Source of the DNA: Mucilaginibacter gracilis | Lineage (GTDB): Bacteria > Bacteroidota > Bacteroidia > Sphingobacteriales > Sphingobacteriaceae | DNA length: 64,000 nucleotides | Assembly (NCBI RefSeq): GCF_003633615.1 | Contig: NZ_RBKU01000001.1 | Span: 2,046,001 to 2,110,000, forward strand | Reading direction: 5' to 3' | In this document: positions 45,408-53,862 of the stretch, piece after piece | Numbering within the stretch: position 1 is the stretch's first letter | How the letters are laid out: each line of letters starts with the position of its first letter | Made by a program: the position numbers and the translations under genes | The notes under the pieces: generated by a model | What the model was told of the DNA's origin: nothing | The model's input: the letters and a program-made list of their open reading frames with translations, nothing else | Database searches by the model: none

Positions 45408-47813
45408 ATGAAAAGATTAATTAAAAAAGTAGCTGTTTTAGGTTCGGGCGTTATGGGGTCGCGTATAGCGTGCCACTTTGCCAATATTGGCGTTGAGGTG
45501 TTGCTGCTTGATATTGCACCCAAAGACCTTACGCCCGACGAGCAGGCTAAAGGCTTAGCACTTGATAACCCGAAGGTGAAAAACCGCATTGTAAATGCGG
45601 CACTCGAATCGGCCATTAAGTCTAACCCGTCGCCGGTGTACACCAAAGCGGTAGTTAGCCGAATTACAACAGGCAATTTTGACGACAACATGAAAGATAT
45701 TGCCGGTTGCGACTGGACTATTGAAGTAGTGGTTGAAAACCTGGATATTAAAAAGAAGGTTTACGACCAGGTTGAAAAATTCCGTAAGCCGGGCACTTTA
45801 ATTACATCAAATACATCGGGCATCCCCATCCATTTGATGGCCGAAGGCCGCAGCGACGATTTTAAGGCCAATTTTTGCGGAACTCACTTTTTTAATCCGC
45901 CGCGTTATTTACGCTTGCTCGAAATTATCCCAACGCCGCATACCAGCGCCGAAGTGGTTGATTTTGTGATGCACTACGGCGATAAATTTTTAGGTAAAAC
46001 AACCGTTTTATGTAAAGATACTCCGGCCTTTATAGCCAACCGCGTAGGTGTTTACTCTATTATGGCACTGTTGCACCTGGTAGAAAAAATGGATTTGACT
46101 GTTGAAGAAGTGGACAAATTTACCGGGCCAGTTTTAGGCAGGCCAAAATCGGCCACTTTCCGCACCAGCGATGTGGTTGGTTTAGATACCATGATAAACG
46201 TTGCCAACGGCTTATACAACAATTTGCCCAACGATAAGGCTCACGATTTATTTGTGCTGCCCGAATACGTGAAAAAGATGGCCGAAAACAAATGGCTGGG
46301 CGATAAAACTAAACAAGGCTTTTACAAAAAAGTAAAAAACGCCGATGGCTCAAGCGAAATTTTAGCACTCGACTTGAAAACGTTGGAATATAAGCCGCAG
46401 ATTAAAGTTAAATCGGCAACGCTGGATGCCACCAAGCCTGTTGAGAACCTGCGCGAGCGGATGAAGGTTTATGCCAAAGGAACCGATAAGGCAGGCGAAT
46501 TTTTCCGCACCTCGTTTTATGGTTTGTTTGAATATGTGAGCGACCGGATCCCCGAAATATCCGACGAGCTATACCGTATTGACGACGCACTAAGGGCCGG
46601 TTTTGGCTGGGAACTTGGTCCGTTTGAGGTTTGGGACGCTTTGGGTATTAAATATACCGTTGCCAAAATGAAAGAAAAAGGCAACGAAGCAGCAGCCTGG
46701 GTACACGAGATGTTAGATGCCGGCAACGAAACTTTTTATAAAGTGGAGAACGGCCTTAAATTGTATTACGACATCCCAACCAAAAGTTATAAAGCAATAC
46801 CCGGTACACAAAGCTTTATTGTACTGGATAACATTCGCGCAAATAAAACCATTTGGAAAAACAGCGGCACAACCATTACCGACCTTGGCGATGGCATTTT
46901 AAACCTGGAGTTTCATACCAAAATGAATACCATTGGTGCCGAAGTTTTGCAAGGCATTAACAAAGCCATTGATTTGGCCGAGAAAGATTACCGCGGCCTT
47001 GTAATTGGTAACGATGGTGCAAACTTTTCGGCAGGTGCAAACGTGGGTATGATATTTATGATGGCCGTTGAGCAGGAATGGGATGAGGTAAATATGGCCG
47101 TTAAAATGTTCCAGAACACCAGTATGCGCATCCGTTATTCATCAATCCCAGTAGTTGTTGCGCCGCATAACCTAACCCTGGGCGGTGGATGCGAGTTTTG
47201 CTTGCATGCCGACCACGTACAGTTAAACGCCGAAACTTATATGGGTTTGGTTGAGTTTGGTGTAGGGCTAATTCCGGGCGGCGGCGGTACCAAAGAGTTT
47301 ACGCTCCGGACATCCGACGAGTTTAAGGAAGGCCAGATAGAACAGAATATTTTAAAAGATCGCTTTTTAACCATTGGCATGGCCAAGGTTTCAACATCAG
47401 CCGCCGAAGCTTACGATTTGGGTTATTTGCTTAAAGATAAATACAGCATCAGCATGAACCGCAGCAGGCTCATTGCCGATGCCAAAGAAAAAGCAATTGA
47501 GCTGGCCGATGCCGGATATACGCAACCCGCACATCGTAAAGATATTAAGGTGCTTGGCAAGGCCGGTTTAGGCATGGTTTACATTGGTGCTAACTCCATG
47601 TATTCGGGCCATTATATTTCAGAACACGATAAAAAGATTTCCGAGAAACTGGGCTACGTAATGTGCGGTGGCGATTTATCATCACCAACGTTAGTTACCG
47701 AGCAATACCTGCTGGACCTGGAACGCGAAGCATTTTTATCGCTCTGCGGAGAAAGAAAGACCTTGGAAAGAATACAATCGATTATAACAAAGGGGAAACC
47801 TCTGAGGAATTAG
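45408..47813 (+). CDS. 3-hydroxyacyl-CoA dehydrogenase / enoyl-CoA hydratase
   Basis: Bifunctional beta-oxidation enzyme of 801 residues. The dehydrogenase part comes first: the NAD loop VAVLGSGVMGSRIACHFANIG near residue 8, the HFFNPPRYLRLLEI motif near residue 161, and a C-terminal domain to about residue 450. The crotonase (hydratase) domain follows from about 480, with NFSAGANVGMI near 545 and LGGGCEFCLHADHV near 590. This order is the reverse of E. coli FadB and is usual in Bacteroidota. It is followed by thiolase and dehydrogenase genes, completing the cycle. Confidence 0.93.
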   Translation: MKRLIKKVAVLGSGVMGSRIACHFANIGVEVLLLDIAPKDLTPDEQAKGLALDNPKVKNRIVNAALESAIKSNPSPVYTKAVVSRITTGNFDDNMKDIAGCDWTIEVVVENLDIKKKVYDQVEKFRKPGTLITSNTSGIPIHLMAEGRSDDFKANFCGTHFFNPPRYLRLLEIIPTPHTSAEVVDFVMHYGDKFLGKTTVLCKDTPAFIANRVGVYSIMALLHLVEKMDLTVEEVDKFTGPVLGRPKSATFRTSDVVGLDTMINVANGLYNNLPNDKAHDLFVLPEYVKKMAENKWLGDKTKQGFYKKVKNADGSSEILALDLKTLEYKPQIKVKSATLDATKPVENLRERMKVYAKGTDKAGEFFRTSFYGLFEYVSDRIPEISDELYRIDDALRAGFGWELGPFEVWDALGIKYTVAKMKEKGNEAAAWVHEMLDAGNETFYKVENGLKLYYDIPTKSYKAIPGTQSFIVLDNIRANKTIWKNSGTTITDLGDGILNLEFHTKMNTIGAEVLQGINKAIDLAEKDYRGLVIGNDGANFSAGANVGMIFMMAVEQEWDEVNMAVKMFQNTSMRIRYSSIPVVVAPHNLTLGGGCEFCLHADHVQLNAETYMGLVEFGVGLIPGGGGTKEFTLRTSDEFKEGQIEQNILKDRFLTIGMAKVSTSAAEAYDLGYLLKDKYSISMNRSRLIADAKEKAIELADAGYTQPAHRKDIKVLGKAGLGMVYIGANSMYSGHYISEHDKKISEKLGYVMCGGDLSSPTLVTEQYLLDLEREAFLSLCGERKTLERIQSIITKGKPLRN

Positions 47814-47816
47814 AAT

Positions 47817-47898
47817 AGTATTGCGATATGCGTATAGCGTATTGCGAATTAAATAACTGAGTTAGTATCGCAATACGCAATACGCTCTACTCAATACT
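47817..47898. repeat. Heptad inverted-repeat element, GTATTGC type (empty site)
   Basis: The left arm 47817-47846 is A plus four 7-base units (GTATTGC, GATATGC, GTATAGC, GTATTGC) plus G. The right arm 47869-47898 is its inverse complement at 24 of 30 positions. The middle is 22 bases. The arms and flanks match the occupied element at 49091-49551. It ends 6 bases before the thiolase ATG. Confidence 0.9.
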
Positions 47899-47904
47899 AA
47901 CAAA

Positions 47905-49086
47905 ATGGCACAAGAAGCATATATTATAGCAAGATACAGAACCGCAGTTGGCAAGGCCCCGCGTGGTGTTTTTCGTTTTAAAAGGGCCGATGATTTGGCA
48001 GCGGAGGTAATCCGTGCTTTAGTGGCATCGGTTCCGGGGCTTGATAAAGACCGTATAGACGATGTAATTGTGGGTAATGCTACGCCCGAAGCCGAGCAGG
48101 GTTTAAACGTTGCCCGTTTAATTTCGTTAATGGGATTAGATACCGATAAGGTACCCGGCGTGGTGATGAATCGTTATTGCGCATCGGGCCTGGAAACTAT
48201 TGCTACCGCTACGGCCAAAATACGCGCCGGCATGGCCGATTGTATTATTGCAGGTGGGGTAGAAGTAATGTCTACAATACCGATGGGAGGCTGGAAAATT
48301 GTCCCTAACGAAACCGTAGCCATGACGCATCCGGATTGGTACTGGAACATGGGCCTAACTGCCGAGGCTGTTGCTAAGGAGTATAAAGTTAGCCGCGAAG
48401 ACCAGGATGAGTTTTCGTATAACTCGCACCAAAAGGCGATCAAGGCCATCCAAAACGGGCACATGAAAGAAGGCGTACTGCCTATCACCGTAAAGGAAAC
48501 CTATTTGGATGCCAACCTGAAAAAGAAAACCAAAGAATACGTAGTTGATACCGACGAGGGCCCGCGTGCCGATACCAGTATTGATAAACTGGCTAAACTA
48601 AAGCCCGTTTTTATGGCCGATGGCGTAGTAACGGCAGGTAACTCGTCGCAAACGTCGGACGGTGCTGCATTTGTGCTGGTAGTATCGGAGAAAATGCTGA
48701 AAGAATTGAACGTACAACCTATAGCCCGTTTGGTTAGCTACGGCGTGGCAGGCGTGCCGCCGCGTATTATGGGTATTGGCCCAATTTACGCTATCCCGAA
48801 AGCACTCGCTCAAGCTGGTATGACTTTAGACCAAATTGATTTATTTGAATTGAACGAAGCCTTTGCATCGCAATCGTTAGCAGTGGTACGCGAATTAGGT
48901 ATCGATCAAACAAAAGTTAACGTAAACGGCGGTGCTATTGCATTGGGCCATCCGCTGGGTTGTACCGGTGCTAAATTAACTGTGCAGTTAATGAATGAGC
49001 TGAAGCGTACCAACCAGAAATATGGTATTGTAACGATGTGCGTAGGTACGGGCCAGGGTGCTGCGGGTGTGTTTGAAATGTTATAA
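47905..49086 (+). CDS. Acetyl-CoA acyltransferase (3-ketoacyl-CoA thiolase)
   Basis: A 393-residue thiolase that releases acetyl-CoA in the last step of each beta-oxidation round. The nucleophile cysteine is in NRYCASGLETI (about residue 92). The catalytic histidine is in GGAIALGHPLGCTGAK near residue 350 and the second cysteine in CVGTGQGA near residue 380. Length is normal. It sits between the bifunctional enzyme and an acyl-CoA dehydrogenase, with heptad repeat elements on both sides. Confidence 0.95.
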   Translation: MAQEAYIIARYRTAVGKAPRGVFRFKRADDLAAEVIRALVASVPGLDKDRIDDVIVGNATPEAEQGLNVARLISLMGLDTDKVPGVVMNRYCASGLETIATATAKIRAGMADCIIAGGVEVMSTIPMGGWKIVPNETVAMTHPDWYWNMGLTAEAVAKEYKVSREDQDEFSYNSHQKAIKAIQNGHMKEGVLPITVKETYLDANLKKKTKEYVVDTDEGPRADTSIDKLAKLKPVFMADGVVTAGNSSQTSDGAAFVLVVSEKMLKELNVQPIARLVSYGVAGVPPRIMGIGPIYAIPKALAQAGMTLDQIDLFELNEAFASQSLAVVRELGIDQTKVNVNGGAIALGHPLGCTGAKLTVQLMNELKRTNQKYGIVTMCVGTGQGAAGVFEML

Positions 49087-49090
49087 GAAT

Positions 49091-49551
49091 AGTATTGCGT
49101 AGTGAGTATTGCGTAATGCGATTAAAAACTGAGGATTAAATTATCTGTAATAATGCATAATATCAGGGAACTTAAAGTTTGGAATAAGGCAATCGATCTT
49201 GCAGTGAAGGTTTATAAGATTTCTGCCGACTTTCCTTCAGATGAGCGGTTTGGCTTAATCTCGCAAACCAGACGTTCGTCAGTTTCAATTCCTTCAAATA
49301 TTTCTGAGGGTGCAGGTAGAAATACGAATGGTGAGTTCAAGCAATTTTTAGGTATAGCCAATGGTTCTTCTTACGAACTGCAAACACAAATGGTAATTGC
49401 CAATAGATTAGGATTTATTGATACTCAATTATGTGACGAGGTATTAGATAATATTGATGAGATCCAAAAGACGACCTATAACCTGCAAAAAACATTAAAT
49501 AAATAATTCATGCGTTGGGTGTCGCAATACGCAATACGCAAATCTCAATAC
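49091..49551. repeat. Heptad inverted-repeat element, GTATTGC type, enclosing an S23-type gene (filled site)
   Basis: The left arm 49091-49120 is A plus GTATTGC, GTAGTGA, GTATTGC, GTAATGC plus G. The right arm 49522-49551 is its inverse complement at 24 of 30 positions without gaps. The 117-codon gene 49153-49506 lies inside. After the left arm comes ATTAAAAACTGAG, matching AATTAAATAACTGAG in the empty site at 47817. The right end is followed by the same GCAAAATGG-type sequence that starts the next gene. Confidence 0.9.
49153..49506 (+). CDS. Four-helix-bundle S23/IVP-family protein (copy 2)
   Basis: A second 117-residue S23/IVP-family protein. It shares with copy 1 at 44397 the start M-x-N-x-(K/R)-E, the VW-K-x-x-x-L-x-V segment and the FGLISQ-RR-x-VSIPSNI-EGAG core near residues 38-60, but the rest differs, so the two are paralogues and not a recent duplication. 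It lies inside the beta-oxidation operon between thiolase and acyl-CoA dehydrogenase, bracketed by inverted heptad arms, which suggests insertion as a unit. RNA binding is likely from the basic patch, but is inference. Confidence 0.88.
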   Translation: MHNIRELKVWNKAIDLAVKVYKISADFPSDERFGLISQTRRSSVSIPSNISEGAGRNTNGEFKQFLGIANGSSYELQTQMVIANRLGFIDTQLCDEVLDNIDEIQKTTYNLQKTLNK

Positions 49552-49558
49552 TAGCAAA

Positions 49559-51349
49559 ATGGAAACTATAGAAAAAAAAGTAATTAAAGGTGGCGAATTT
49601 GTTATTCGCGAAACCGACGCGCAGGATATTTTTATTCCTGAAGAGTTTGACGAGGAATCGCAGATGATTAAAAAAACCTGTGAGGATTTTTTAGCCGCAG
49701 AGGTTTTCCCAAATCTTGATCGTATCGATTCGCAGGAAGAAGGCTTAATGCCCAGTTTGATGGATAAGGCCGGCGAATTGGGTTTGCTGAGCGTTTCTAT
49801 CCCCGAAGAATACGGCGGCTTTGGCAAAAACTTTAATACCTCAATGCTGGTTGCCGATGCTATTGGTGCAGGTTATTCTTTCGCCGTGGCATTATCTGCT
49901 CATACGGGTATTGGCACCTTGCCTATACTGTACTACGGTAACGCCGAGCAAAAGGCTAAATACGTACCCAAATTAGGTACTGGCGAGTGGAAAGCCGCTT
50001 ACTGCTTAACCGAACCAAATTCGGGCTCGGATGCTAACTCGGGCCGTACCAAGGCCAAGTTGAACGATGCCGGTACGCATTACTTAATTACAGGGCAAAA
50101 AATGTGGATCACCAATGGTGGTTTTGCCGATGTATTTGTGGTTTTCGCTAAAATAGACGACGACGCCAATTTGAGCGCATTCATCGTCGAAAAAACATTC
50201 GGCGGTATCAGCATGAACCCCGAAGAACATAAATTGGGTATCAAAGGCTCGTCAACCCGCCAGGTTTTCTTTACAGATTGCCCTGTTCCGGTTGAAAACT
50301 TATTATCCGAGCGTCAAAACGGATTTAAGATAGCCGTTAATATTTTGAATATTGGTCGTATTAAATTAGGGGCTGCCGCTATCGGTTCATCGCGCATGGC
50401 GCTTAATTATGCGGTTAACTACTCCAATGAGCGGGTACAGTTTAAACTGCCTATTTCAAAATTTGGTGCCATCCGCTATAAAATAGCCGAAATGGCAACC
50501 CGTATTTATGCTACCGAAAGCGCGGCATACCGTGCAGGGCAAAACATTGAGGATGCCTACGAATCGTTAGTAGCCGGAGGGATGGATAGTGGCAAGGCCA
50601 AACTAAAATCGACCGAGCAATTTGCTATTGAGTGTGCCATACTGAAAGTTTGGGGATCGGAAACGCTGGATTATACTGTTGACGAGGGTTTGCAAATATA
50701 TGGCGGCATGGGTTATAGTGCCGAGGCACCGATGGAGCGCGCTTATCGCGATAGCCGCATTAACCGGATATTTGAAGGCACAAACGAGATTAACCGGATG
50801 CTGATTGTGGATATGTTATTAAAACGCGCCCTAAAAGGCGAGCTTGATTTAATGACACCCGCTATGGCTGTTGCCGGAGAGCTGATGGCTATTCCGGATT
50901 TTGGTGCCGAAGATGATTCGCCTTTTGCTTACGAGAAAAAGATACTCAAAAACCTAAAGAAAACAGGGTTAATGATTGCAGGTGCCGCCGTTCAGAAATT
51001 AATGGCTACCTTAGGTAAAGAGCAGGAGATATTGATGAACATTGCCGATATTATTGGTTATGTGTATGTTGCCGAATCGACCCTGTTACGTACCGAGAAA
51101 TTGGTCAATATGCGCGGTGAAGACGCCTGCAAGGGGCAGTTAGATATGATGAGGATATACCTGCACCAGGCGGTTGACCATACCTACATAGCCGGAAAAG
51201 AAGCCTTAAACTCGTTTGCCGAAGGCGACGAATTTACCGCCATGATGATGGGCCTTAAACGCTTTACCAAAACCAATCCGTTTAATATTAAGGATGCAAG
51301 GCAGCGCGTGGCCAAACAAATTATTGAGGCCAATAAATATTGTTATTAA
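49559..51349 (+). CDS. Acyl-CoA dehydrogenase, long form
   Basis: A 596-residue FAD enzyme that makes the first double bond in beta-oxidation. The dehydrogenase core covers about residues 30-410, with YCLTEPNSGSDA near residue 143, KMWITNGG near 180 and YGGMGYSAEAPMERAYRDSRI near 383-403, which holds the likely catalytic glutamate. A helical C-terminal extension of about 180 residues is like that of the long, VLCAD-type members. It is the last gene of the marR-headed block, and a terminator follows. Confidence 0.94.
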   Translation: METIEKKVIKGGEFVIRETDAQDIFIPEEFDEESQMIKKTCEDFLAAEVFPNLDRIDSQEEGLMPSLMDKAGELGLLSVSIPEEYGGFGKNFNTSMLVADAIGAGYSFAVALSAHTGIGTLPILYYGNAEQKAKYVPKLGTGEWKAAYCLTEPNSGSDANSGRTKAKLNDAGTHYLITGQKMWITNGGFADVFVVFAKIDDDANLSAFIVEKTFGGISMNPEEHKLGIKGSSTRQVFFTDCPVPVENLLSERQNGFKIAVNILNIGRIKLGAAAIGSSRMALNYAVNYSNERVQFKLPISKFGAIRYKIAEMATRIYATESAAYRAGQNIEDAYESLVAGGMDSGKAKLKSTEQFAIECAILKVWGSETLDYTVDEGLQIYGGMGYSAEAPMERAYRDSRINRIFEGTNEINRMLIVDMLLKRALKGELDLMTPAMAVAGELMAIPDFGAEDDSPFAYEKKILKNLKKTGLMIAGAAVQKLMATLGKEQEILMNIADIIGYVYVAESTLLRTEKLVNMRGEDACKGQLDMMRIYLHQAVDHTYIAGKEALNSFAEGDEFTAMMMGLKRFTKTNPFNIKDARQRVAKQIIEANKYCY

Positions 51350-51373
51350 CTGACCATTAATATATATAGTACG

Positions 51374-51402
51374 AGCCGTTGCTTTTTTGCAACGGCTTTT
51401 TT
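51374..51402 (+). terminator. Terminator of the beta-oxidation operon
   Basis: A 9-base stem AGCCGTTGC (51374-51382) / GCAACGGCT (51389-51397) followed by a T run. Confidence 0.92.
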
Positions 51403-51554
51403 GCGTTAAAAACTCAATAATGTACAACACAAACTAAACAAACGTTTTATGCGTTTAGTAAATGCAAAAGGCACTAAACACCCCGGCCCTCACATTAATT
51501 TGATAAAAAAAGTGTTAAAAAGTGTTAAGGTTCTGTTTTTGAATTTTAAAAGGA

Positions 51555-51562
51555 TAAATTTG
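51555..51562 (+). promoter_or_regulatory. Candidate -7 element of the FKBP genes
   Basis: TAAATTTG fits TAnnTTTG and lies 16 bases before the ATG at 51578. It also argues against the in-frame start at 51449, which lies upstream of it. Confidence 0.4.
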
Positions 51563-51577
51563 CCCTTTATTAATAAA

Positions 51578-52075
51578 ATGGGCAAAATACTGTTGTTGAG
51601 TTTTATTGTGGGCATAATTATAAGCGGGTGTGGTAAAGTAAACACCCTTGCAGATAACGCACGCCTGCAAGCCGCTGCCGACAGCATTATTATACACAAA
51701 TACATTACAGATAATAACCTTACCGGCGTGGCCAAAGAGATAAAAACAACCGGCGAATTTTACATTATTGATACCTTGGGTACAGGTAGTGCATTGTTCA
51801 CCAGTTCAACATTGGTAACCGTTGGCTATAAGGGCAGTTTACTAGGCAGTAGCAGCACTTTTATTAATAATTTTGGTGTGTTTCATCCTTCGTTTGCGCT
51901 GGGTACCGTTATTCAGGGTTGGCAATTGGGCCTGCCGCTGATAAAAAAGGGCGGCACCATTAGGCTAATAGTACCTTCGGGATATGCTTACGGGCCATAT
52001 CCGCAAAGCGACTACGGCTTACCTGCAAATGCTATACTTGATTTTACAATAAAACTTTACGATATAACCAACTAA
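51578..52075 (+). CDS. FKBP-type peptidyl-prolyl isomerase lipoprotein
   Basis: A 165-residue predicted lipoprotein. The start at 51578 (MGKILLLSFIVGIIISGCG) places a lipobox cysteine at about residue 18; the open frame upstream codes for basic non-conserved sequence. The FKBP domain is seen in LVTVGYKGSLLGSS, VIQGWQLGLPLIKKGGTIRLIVPSGYAYG and PANAILDFTIKLYDI, the strands and active-site loop of the family. It probably assists folding of exported proteins. Its stop lies 2 bases before the next FKBP gene. Confidence 0.9.
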   Translation: MGKILLLSFIVGIIISGCGKVNTLADNARLQAAADSIIIHKYITDNNLTGVAKEIKTTGEFYIIDTLGTGSALFTSSTLVTVGYKGSLLGSSSTFINNFGVFHPSFALGTVIQGWQLGLPLIKKGGTIRLIVPSGYAYGPYPQSDYGLPANAILDFTIKLYDITN

Positions 52076-52077
52076 TA

Positions 52078-53034
52078 ATGAAACAAACTTTATATACCCT
52101 TGTGGTATTTTGTGCTTTCGGCCTATTGTCGTGCCGCAAAAACAGCGGCGATTTTACCATAAAGCAATACGATGAAGATAAGATAAAAACCTATATCAAT
52201 AATAACAACTTATCAGCGGTAATGAAACGCGATACATCTGGCGGCGATACTACAGGTATTTATTACCAGATAATTACCCCGGCTCCGGTTACGGCCACGC
52301 CCATTGCTTATTCGGACAGGGTTTCGTTTGTTTACACCGTAAAATCTTTTGATGGTTCTTACTCATCAACCGATACAATTTTCAATCACACCTATACCTA
52401 TTCGGCTTATGTTACACCCGATGGCCTGCAATTAGCAATAAAAAGCATAGCTAAATATAAGGGTACAAAAATAAGAGTGCTTATACCATCGCGCCTGGCA
52501 TATGGTATTAACGGCACAACCCTTAGCGGTTACAATACCTCGGGCACGGTTGTGTACAGTATAATTGGCGGTAACCAATGTTTAGATTATACAATCACTA
52601 TACTTGATGATACCAAGCAAGCTGCTTATGACGACTTGAGCATTCAAAAATATATGGCCGCCAACGGCTTAACAGGCCAGTACCAAAAAACAGCTTCGGG
52701 TTCGTATTACAGAGAAATACAAGTAGGTACCGGTACCGATGTGATCGGGATGAATTCTACTGTTGGGGTTCAATACACAGGTACTTTATTTAACGGTACT
52801 ATTGCTGAGCAAGCTAACACTACCGACGGTAGCGCTGCATATACTTTTACATTATGGGATGAGAGGCCTGCCTGGCAAGATGTTCTTCCACATGTAAAAG
52901 CAGGTTCTAAACTATCTATAATAACGCCGTCATCTCAGTCTTACGGGCAATCGACATATTCGGGTAGTACTGTTACTATTCCTGCGTTTAGCTGTTTGCG
53001 TTATGATATTAACGTAATTAGTGTTAGCAACTGA
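52078..53034 (+). CDS. Lipoprotein with two FKBP-like domains
   Basis: A 318-residue predicted lipoprotein (lipobox GLLSC near residue 19). It has two FKBP-like halves. The first (about residues 30-180) is degenerate, with RIKVLIPSRLAYG-like sequence (TKIRVLIPSRLAYGING). The second (about 185-318) has STVGVQYTGTLFNGTI, WQDVLPHVKAGSKLSIITPSSQSYG and IPAFSCLRYDINVI. The loss of several aromatic active-site residues in the first half suggests it is structural or binds peptides only. It is coupled to the preceding FKBP gene. Confidence 0.85.
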   Translation: MKQTLYTLVVFCAFGLLSCRKNSGDFTIKQYDEDKIKTYINNNNLSAVMKRDTSGGDTTGIYYQIITPAPVTATPIAYSDRVSFVYTVKSFDGSYSSTDTIFNHTYTYSAYVTPDGLQLAIKSIAKYKGTKIRVLIPSRLAYGINGTTLSGYNTSGTVVYSIIGGNQCLDYTITILDDTKQAAYDDLSIQKYMAANGLTGQYQKTASGSYYREIQVGTGTDVIGMNSTVGVQYTGTLFNGTIAEQANTTDGSAAYTFTLWDERPAWQDVLPHVKAGSKLSIITPSSQSYGQSTYSGSTVTIPAFSCLRYDINVISVSN

Positions 53035-53055
53035 TAGAACGTAAATTCATTCAAT

Positions 53056-53092
53056 AAAAAAGAGGCTGTGTGAAAAATGCAGCCTCTTTTTT
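53056..53092. terminator. Terminator after the FKBP genes
   Basis: A 13-base perfect stem (AAAAAAGAGGCTG at 53056-53068, CAGCCTCTTTTTT at 53080-53092) between convergent genes. Confidence 0.93.
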
Positions 53093-53113
53093 ATTGGAAG
53101 TTACACTATCCCA

Positions 53114-53770
53114 TTAGTATATACTACCAAAATGTGTACTGACTCCCTGACCGCCACTTCCGGTATCGGCAAGTTGATACCATTGATTAGCGCCCCCCGT
53201 TGGGTACAGATATACTAAATTTCCGTCATTCTGAAATATCAACCGTACATCCTGACTGCCGGAGCAACTACTATAAATGTTTGATGCCCAATAAACGGTG
53301 GTTCCTGTCCTAGATGGGTCGCCATTAGTCAACACTAAATTTCCATCGGCTTGAAAAAAAAGGTACTGCGCACCAGAACCATTGGTGTTGGATGACCATA
53401 ATGCTGTCGAGCCATGATATATAACCAAATTTCCATCGGATTGAAGGATAATTTTATCTGCGCCAGACCCATTATACATTGTAGTAGGTATAGCCTGCGT
53501 ACCCGCGGTGTATGGCGGAGGCAATGTATATGAGCCGGTTCTTGATAATATTGGGTACATTGTATTTGGCCCAATAAAAGATGAACTTGCCGAATAAGTT
53601 ACTGTGGCTTTACTTGTAAAGCCGCAAGGTAGGCTAACTAAGGCAGAACTGTTTACAAGCCGAGGTATCCGGGTTTCCGTTGGCTTGTTTTTGAAACTAA
53701 TGTTTAATAAGGCCAATGATATCAAAGTGATACCAGCCAGATAGCTAATTGTTTTTTTGATTTTTTTCAT
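53114..53770 (-). CDS. Exported B-lectin (bulb-type mannose-binding) domain protein
   Basis: A 218-residue protein with one N-terminal hydrophobic segment (about residues 8-25), either a signal peptide or an anchor. The C-terminal 110 residues hold three copies of the QxDGNLV motif: LQSDGNLVIY, FQADGNLVLT and FQNDGNLVYL, followed by W at equal distance, the pattern of the bulb-type mannose-specific lectin fold of plants and some bacteriocins. The tyrosine or asparagine ligand at motif ends varies (Y, T, L), so only one site is canonical. It has no operon partner. Function in this organism is unknown. Confidence 0.85.
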   Translation of the reverse strand: MKKIKKTISYLAGITLISLALLNISFKNKPTETRIPRLVNSSALVSLPCGFTSKATVTYSASSSFIGPNTMYPILSRTGSYTLPPPYTAGTQAIPTTMYNGSGADKIILQSDGNLVIYHGSTALWSSNTNGSGAQYLFFQADGNLVLTNGDPSRTGTTVYWASNIYSSCSGSQDVRLIFQNDGNLVYLYPTGGANQWYQLADTGSGGQGVSTHFGSIY

Positions 53771-53862
53771 GGTAATAATGTTTTTGATTTTTTATTTAAT
53801 CAAATTTCTATATTGTCTTTGAAAAACATTATTACGAATTAGTATGTATTTTTAAATTAATA

